Positions 5,752 to 7,967 of a DNA stretch of 7,967 nucleotides are shown here, in pieces; within the stretch, counting starts at the first letter, position 1; the number at the start of each line of letters is the position of its first letter. Origin of the DNA: Oscillospiraceae bacterium (lineage in GTDB: Bacteria > Bacillota_A > Clostridia > Oscillospirales > Oscillospiraceae); the NCBI GenBank assembly GCA_902795095.1, contig CADBKB010000068.1:1-7967 (forward strand). The letters run 5' to 3'. The notes under the pieces were generated by a model. That model searched no databases, had not been told where the DNA came from, and saw nothing but the letters and a program-made list of their open reading frames with translations. A program made the position numbers and the translations under genes.

Positions 5752-6441
5752 TCACCAGGAAAAATAGTCCGCAGGATTCAGGGACCTGCTCCCGGCGCAC
5801 AGGGCGAAGTGCAGATGGCTCTCCTGCCCCGCCTCCATGAGGGCGCTGGCACCTACGGCGCCGATGACGTCTCCCCTGGCCACGGTCTGACCCTCCTGTA
5901 CCGCGCAGGCTTCGTCCAGATTGCCGTAGCGGGTCAGATAGCCGCCGGGATGGCGGATGGTGATCACGGTGCCCAGGGCGTCACCCTGCTCCACCGAGGC
6001 CACGGTTCCGTCGGCGGCTGCCCGGACCTCCATGCCGGCGCCGGCGCGGATGTCCACGCCGTCATGGGTGCGCCAGTCCCGGGTCGTGGGGTCATAGCTC
6101 AGATGGTCCATCGCGTACAGCTGCACCAGGTCTCCCTCCACGGGCATGGCGATGGTAAACGCGGCGTCCTTTGCCGCGGGCTCGGGCGGCGTATCCGGCC
6201 GGGTTTCTTCATCGTGTACGCTGGCGGCGTCCACGCTTTTGGCGGCATTGCGCTGGGCCGGCGGGAGCACCGTGTTTCTGCCGGGCTGCTCGATCACCTG
6301 GGGCGTGTCGGCGGTGGACAGGGGTTCCGGCTGCTTTGCCTGCTTGAGATATGCCAGGCCGGAAACGCCCAGGGCCAGCACGACCACCAGCGCCGCAAAG
6401 CGCACGGTGCGCCGGCTTCGGTTCGATCTGTTTTCTTGCAT
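5752..6441 (-). CDS. SpoIIQ-like membrane-anchored M23 (LytM) protein
   Basis: This is a 229-residue protein with a short basic N-terminus, one membrane segment (about 13-31), a Pro/Ala-rich linker (about 35-93) and an M23 domain (about 95-229) outside the membrane. The entry motif AMPVEGDLVQLYAMD and SYDPTTRDWRTHDGVDI closely recall SpoIIQ, the forespore protein that binds SpoIIIAH across the engulfment septum. The zinc-ligand motif HDGVD (H126, D130) and HLHF (H209, H211) are intact, unlike B. subtilis SpoIIQ. The position usually held by the active-site His in the Y-x-H-L/N motif is Asn (YGNL, N174), so hydrolytic activity is uncertain. GGAGG (6451-6455) lies 9 nt before the ATG. It is somewhat shorter than B. 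subtilis SpoIIQ. A general LytM endopeptidase is the alternative. Confidence 0.83.
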   Translation of the reverse strand: MQENRSNRSRRTVRFAALVVVLALGVSGLAYLKQAKQPEPLSTADTPQVIEQPGRNTVLPPAQRNAAKSVDAASVHDEETRPDTPPEPAAKDAAFTIAMPVEGDLVQLYAMDHLSYDPTTRDWRTHDGVDIRAGAGMEVRAAADGTVASVEQGDALGTVITIRHPGGYLTRYGNLDEACAVQEGQTVARGDVIGAVGASALMEAGQESHLHFALCAGSRSLNPADYFSW

Positions 6442-6483
6442 TTGTATGCACCTCCGGGCTCAGTATTGCCGCTTTTTCGGGAA

Positions 6484-6492
6484 ATCATACCA
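6484..6492 (-). promoter_or_regulatory. Possible extended -10 element for the SpoIIQ-like gene
   Basis: On the minus strand TGGTATGAT (TG-n-TATGAT) lies 42 nt before the start codon. No matching -35 box is found at 16-18 nt. I could not fit a clean sigma-F, sigma-E or sigma-G consensus, so forespore control is not shown by the sequence. Confidence 0.3.
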
Positions 6493-6545
6493 CCAATGGA
6501 GAATTCTTCCGCCGGGCGGCGGCGGATGTCAAAAACAGCTCGTTC

Positions 6546-6568
6546 TTTTTGTGGCGCTTTCACAAAAA
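6546..6568. promoter_or_regulatory. Operator-like palindrome in the divergent intergenic region
   Basis: TTTTTGTG (6546-6553) and CACAAAAA (6561-6568) form a perfect 8-bp inverted repeat around 7 nt, between the divergent SpoIIQ-like and glycosidase genes. It lacks a GC-rich stem, so it does not look like a terminator. A dimeric repressor site is plausible but unproven. Confidence 0.35.
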
Positions 6569-6591
6569 ATGGTCTGAAGGTGCGGTTCTTA

Positions 6592-6620
6592 TCGATTTTT
6601 CCGCGAGAATCTGTTATAAA
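6592..6620 (+). promoter_or_regulatory. Possible promoter of the secreted glycosidase gene
   Basis: TATAAA (6615-6620) is a good -10 box about 40 nt before the GTG start. The hexamer 17 nt upstream (TCGATT, 6592-6597) is a poor -35 box. The palindrome at 6546-6568 lies just upstream, so activation or repression there is possible. AAAGGAG (6644-6650) supplies a strong ribosome binding site 9 nt before the start. Confidence 0.4.
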
Positions 6621-6659
6621 TAGAGTAGAATCCATCCTTATTGAAAGGAGCGAAGAACT

Positions 6660-7967
6660 GTGAAAAGAACCATCCTTCGGCGGACGCTGGCGATCGTGCT
6701 GACCCTCGCCATGCTCCTGCCCGCCATCCCCGCCGTGCTGGCCGCCGACTATGACGGCTGGACCTCGTTCACGGCGGATTTCTCCCAGCAGGACCATGAG
6801 ATCCTCCACATGGCCATGGGCTGCCTCTACGGCATCGGCGAGGAGGACGTGCCCACGACCAACCTGCTCACCCCCATCCGGCCCTATACCTTCGAGCAGA
6901 AGGCGCCGGACGGTCTGCAGCATCCCAACGCCGACGCGGTACTGACCGCCAAGACCTTCCTGGAATCCGGCGGCAAATGGATCGAGGTGGGCTGCCCGGA
7001 CATCAAGGCCAACTGGTACTATGAGGAGAGCCCCTTCCAGAGCGCCGCCAACTACGCCCTGTACAAGCGGCAGCTGCGCGAAATGGCCGAGAAGTGCGTG
7101 GAGGCGGGCCTGTCCGGCCACTGCGTGTACAACATCTTCAACGAGACCGACGACGGCTCCAACACCTGGAACGTGGCCAACGACGTCTGGTTCGCCGCCT
7201 GGAAGGACTTCGTCGAGACCATCCGCGCGGTGGATCCCCTGGCCCGCTTCTCCGGCCCGGGCTTTGCCAACCACAAGATGGACTTCCTGCGCGCCTGGAT
7301 CCCCTGGTGCATCGAGAACGACTGCGCCCCCTTCCAGGTGACCCTCCACTGCCTGACCGACGGTCGCTACAACTCCATGGACAGCGATATCGCCACCGTC
7401 CGTCAGATCTGCGACCAGGCGGGCCTGCAGGACTATGAGATCTGCGCCAACGAGTACGCCCACCACCAGAACCTGGGCAACCCCGCCGGCCTGATCAAGT
7501 ACGTCGCCACCCTGGAGGATAACCGCGCCAGCGGCTGCCTGGCCTTCTGGCACGTGGGCAACGCCCTGGACGACCTGGCCGCCGACGCCAACGAGCCCAA
7601 CGGCGCCTGGTGGCTGTACAAAATGTACGCCGACATGACCGGCAAGACCGTCAAGTGCACCACCTCCACCACGAAAATGAACCTCTACGGCCTGGCCTCC
7701 ATCGATGAGAGCCGCAAGACCGCCTATGCCCTGTTCGGCGGCGACCATCAGGGCAACGAGGTCCTGTACATGAAGGGCCTGGACAAGACCGAGGCATTCA
7801 AGGACGCGAAGTACGCCCTGGTCACCCTGCGCGCCACCGCCTATTCCGGCACCTACGGCCCGTCCATGGGCCCGGATCTGATCTTCCGCCGCGTTCTGCC
7901 CGTGGAGAACGGTACCATTGCCGTCCCCGCCGAAGGCGCCCTGGCGACGAATGTCTTCTATGCCGCC
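6660..7967 (+). CDS. Secreted clan GH-A-type glycoside hydrolase (3' end outside window)
   Basis: This frame is open for 436 codons from a GTG at 6660 to the window edge, so the protein is partial. The start is fixed by AAAGGAG 9 nt upstream and by the signal peptide: basic MKRTILRR, a hydrophobic core to about residue 24, and likely cleavage near AVLA-AD (28/29). The mature part looks like a TIM-barrel retaining glycosidase of clan GH-A. NIFNETDD puts a candidate acid/base at E162 after N161, and ICANEYAHH puts a candidate nucleophile at E265. That spacing of 103 residues, with FWHVGN (about 288-293) after it, suits the clan. Residues after about 330 look beta-rich. GH39-like is my closest guess, but family and substrate are not settled. 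Codon use is strongly C-ending and GC-rich, much more than in the cassette genes, suggesting good expression. Confidence 0.82.
   Translation, partial: MKRTILRRTLAIVLTLAMLLPAIPAVLAADYDGWTSFTADFSQQDHEILHMAMGCLYGIGEEDVPTTNLLTPIRPYTFEQKAPDGLQHPNADAVLTAKTFLESGGKWIEVGCPDIKANWYYEESPFQSAANYALYKRQLREMAEKCVEAGLSGHCVYNIFNETDDGSNTWNVANDVWFAAWKDFVETIRAVDPLARFSGPGFANHKMDFLRAWIPWCIENDCAPFQVTLHCLTDGRYNSMDSDIATVRQICDQAGLQDYEICANEYAHHQNLGNPAGLIKYVATLEDNRASGCLAFWHVGNALDDLAADANEPNGAWWLYKMYADMTGKTVKCTTSTTKMNLYGLASIDESRKTAYALFGGDHQGNEVLYMKGLDKTEAFKDAKYALVTLRATAYSGTYGPSMGPDLIFRRVLPVENGTIAVPAEGALATNVFYAA

Noticed and set aside
5551..6663. Plus-strand open frame (370 codons) across the SpoIIQ-like gene
   Set aside because: It is antisense to a recognisable M23 protein and runs through the intergenic region and the glycosidase ribosome binding site.
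6294..7748. Minus-strand open frame (484 codons) opposite the glycosidase
   Set aside because: The plus strand has a signal peptide, a ribosome binding site and catalytic motifs; the minus frame is a Val/Gly-rich shadow that also overlaps the SpoIIQ-like gene.

Overview
The window looks like a GC-rich (roughly 60-65%) chromosome segment from a spore-forming Firmicute, probably an Oscillospiraceae/Ruminococcaceae-like Clostridia. This rests on the sigma-A type promoters, the AGGAGG-type ribosome binding sites, a Fem-type peptidoglycan ligase, a SpoIIQ-like M23 protein and clostridial-type small acetyltransferase and DUF2812-like proteins. The taxonomic call is inference; no rRNA or other marker gene is present.

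Layout. Positions 1-252 carry no gene but are densely palindromic: several near-perfect hairpins and a second, incomplete copy of a 'tRNA 3' end plus terminator' unit. Next comes an intact tRNA-Gly(CCC) gene (280-353, minus strand), with its own promoter upstream and a perfect 18-bp-stem terminator directly after CCA. Reading leftward into it is a tightly coupled minus-strand operon at 429-3117: a FemX-like aminoacyl-tRNA-dependent peptidoglycan transferase, a divergent alanine racemase and a small two-helix membrane protein. Their junctions are 9 nt, then a 4-nt ATGA overlap, and a strong sigma-A promoter lies in front. I see no terminator between the operon and the tRNA gene, so read-through into it is possible.

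Positions about 3207-4600 hold a clearly AT-richer plus-strand pair: a Vat-type xenobiotic (streptogramin A) acetyltransferase and a small P-loop kinase-like protein, overlapping by ATGA. They have a near-consensus promoter and a bidirectional terminator. They sit between two minus-strand blocks and beside a minus-strand terminator, which suggests a horizontally acquired two-gene resistance-type cassette.

Positions 4674-6441 hold two minus-strand genes: an unusual fusion of a GNAT acetyltransferase to a two-helix membrane domain with a PH-like tail, and a SpoIIQ-like M23 (LytM) protein. A 218-bp divergent intergenic region contains an operator-like palindrome. A plus-strand secreted clan GH-A-type glycoside hydrolase then starts with GTG at 6660 and runs off the right edge.

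Theme. Much of the window concerns the cell envelope: cross-bridge synthesis, D-alanine supply, an M23 protein and a secreted glycosidase. The most unusual points are the Vat-kinase cassette, the FemX/racemase/tRNA-Gly neighbourhood, the GNAT-membrane fusion and the structured tRNA-derived repeat region at the left edge.
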